Origin: Acinetobacter sp.
GTDB lineage: Bacteria > Pseudomonadota > Gammaproteobacteria > Pseudomonadales > Moraxellaceae
Direction of reading: 5' to 3'
Length of the DNA: 5,301 bases
Assembly (NCBI GenBank): GCA_008017255.1
Contig: SSHD01000103.1
Location: forward strand, 1 to 5,301
The notes beneath the pieces were generated by a model. It was not told where the DNA came from. It saw nothing but the letters and a program-made list of their open reading frames with translations, and searched no databases. The first letter of the stretch is position 1; every line of letters begins with the position of its first letter. This document shows positions 4,371 through 5,301 of this stretch, piece by piece. Made by a program: the position numbers and the translations under genes.

Positions 4371-5301
4371 ATGAGTTCAGAGTCTCAAATAGCCTCTCCA
4401 GCAGAACAAAGCAATGAAAAGGCTTATGATTCCTCTAGTATTAAAGTATTACGTGGATTAGACGCGGTTCGTAAACGTCCAGGGATGTATATTGGTGACA
4501 CCGATGACGGCACAGGTTTGCACCATATGGTGTTCGAGGTGGTCGATAACGCCATTGATGAAGCATTGGCAGGTCATTGTGATGAAATTCTAGTCACTAT
4601 TCATGAGGATGAATCGGTCAGTGTTTCGGATAATGGTCGTGGAATTCCAACCGATATTCACCCAGAAGAAGGTATTTCAGCGGCAGAAGTGATTTTGACC
4701 ATTCTGCATGCCGGCGGTAAATTCGACGATAACAGCTATAAAGTTTCTGGCGGTTTACACGGCGTGGGTGTGTCGGTGGTCAATGCCTTATCGAAAAAAT
4801 TGCATTTAACCATTCATCGTGCCGGACAAGTATTTGAACAAGAATATTGCCATGGCGATTCACAATACCCATTAAAAGTGATTGGTGAAACTGATAAAAC
4901 GGGCACCACAGTACGTTTTTGGCCAAGTGAACTGACCTTTAGCCAAACCATTTTTAGTGTTGATTATTTGGCGCGCCGCTTAAGAGAACTGTCTTTTTTA
5001 AATGCTGGCGTGCGCATCGTGTTACGCGATGAACGCGTGAACCTTGAAAATATTTATGATTATGAAGGTGGTTTATCTGAGTTTGTGAAATACATTAACG
5101 AAGGTAAAAACCATCTGAATGATATTTTTCATTTTACTGCCGATGCTGACAACGGTATTGCCGTGGAAGTGGCGTTGCAATGGAATGATAGCTACCAAGA
5201 AAATGTTCGTTGCTTTACCAATAACATTCCACAAAAAGATGGTGGCGCACACCTTGCAGGCTTCCGTGCAGCGTTAACTCGTGGCTTAAACAGCTACATG
5301 G
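4371..5301 (+). CDS. gyrB: DNA gyrase subunit B, N-terminal part (runs off the right edge)
   Basis: GyrB is the ATPase subunit of DNA gyrase, which introduces negative supercoils ahead of replication and transcription. Translation from 4371 stays open for 310 codons to the window end. It covers the GHKL ATPase domain and the start of the transducer domain. Visible residues include the catalytic Glu in [11 protein letters not shown] (E56, N60; E. coli E42, N46), the nucleotide- and novobiocin-contacting DNGRGIP (D87 for E. coli D73), R150 (E. coli R136), [27 protein letters not shown] (114-140; listed by position, with K117 and the glycine-rich lid) and [11 protein letters not shown] near 282-292. 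The ATG follows a good GGGAG (4361-4365) with five bases between. The N-terminus is 14 residues longer than in E. coli, as I recall for Acinetobacter. It lies 48 bp after recF with no terminator between. The C-terminal TOPRIM part is outside the window. Confidence 0.97.
   Translation, partial: MSSESQIASPAEQSNEKAYDSSSIKVLRGLDAVRKRPGMYIGDTDDGTGLHHMVFEVVDNAIDEALAGHCDEILVTIHEDESVSVSDNGRGIPTDIHPEEGISAAEVILTILHAGGKFDDNSYKVSGGLHGVGVSVVNALSKKLHLTIHRAGQVFEQEYCHGDSQYPLKVIGETDKTGTTVRFWPSELTFSQTIFSVDYLARRLRELSFLNAGVRIVLRDERVNLENIYDYEGGLSEFVKYINEGKNHLNDIFHFTADADNGIAVEVALQWNDSYQENVRCFTNNIPQKDGGAHLAGFRAALTRGLNSYM

Noticed and set aside
1..5301. Mobile element, CRISPR array, tRNA, rRNA or unknown multi-gene system
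   Set aside because: All coding space is taken by four conserved housekeeping genes in their usual order, and the non-coding space is explained by an origin. No spaced repeat array, transposase or tRNA-like fold was seen.

Overview
The window is the chromosomal replication-origin locus of a gammaproteobacterium, almost certainly an Acinetobacter or a close relative in Moraxellaceae. The gene order is oriC–dnaA–dnaN–recF–gyrB, all on the + strand. The genus call rests on recalled protein features: the DnaA N-terminus MLWTDCLTRLR, the 382-residue clamp starting MRLKIAKESL, and the GyrB N-terminal extension MSSESQ. The AT-rich base composition agrees. The species cannot be named from the sequence alone.

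Bases 1-571 hold no gene. They contain a candidate oriC with nine DnaA-box-like 9-mers, five of which match TTATNCACA perfectly. They also contain a 30-bp run of pure A/T, an 18-bp perfect inverted repeat around the main box cluster, a TTTAAATT repeat family and a possible IHF site. A minus-strand promoter at the left end probably serves rpmH/rnpA, which would lie outside the window. At the right end is a good dnaA promoter with a perfect DnaA box in its spacer, followed by a hairpin at the predicted 5' end of the mRNA.

Bases 572-4322 encode the initiator DnaA, the beta sliding clamp DnaN and the gap-repair ATPase RecF. DnaA opens oriC and loads the helicase. DnaN tethers the polymerase and drives regulatory inactivation of DnaA in bacteria that have that system. 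RecF acts on gapped DNA with RecO and RecR. dnaN and recF are 21 bp apart with no terminator between them. The 91-bp dnaA–dnaN gap holds a 9-bp hairpin that does not look like a terminator. A 16-bp parS-like site lies inside recF and would tie chromosome segregation by ParABS to this origin-proximal locus. gyrB begins at 4371 with a strong ribosome-binding site and runs off the right edge.

The genes are ordinary, conserved and intact, and no unknown defence or mobile system is visible. The points of interest are in the non-coding architecture of the origin and in the parS site within recF.
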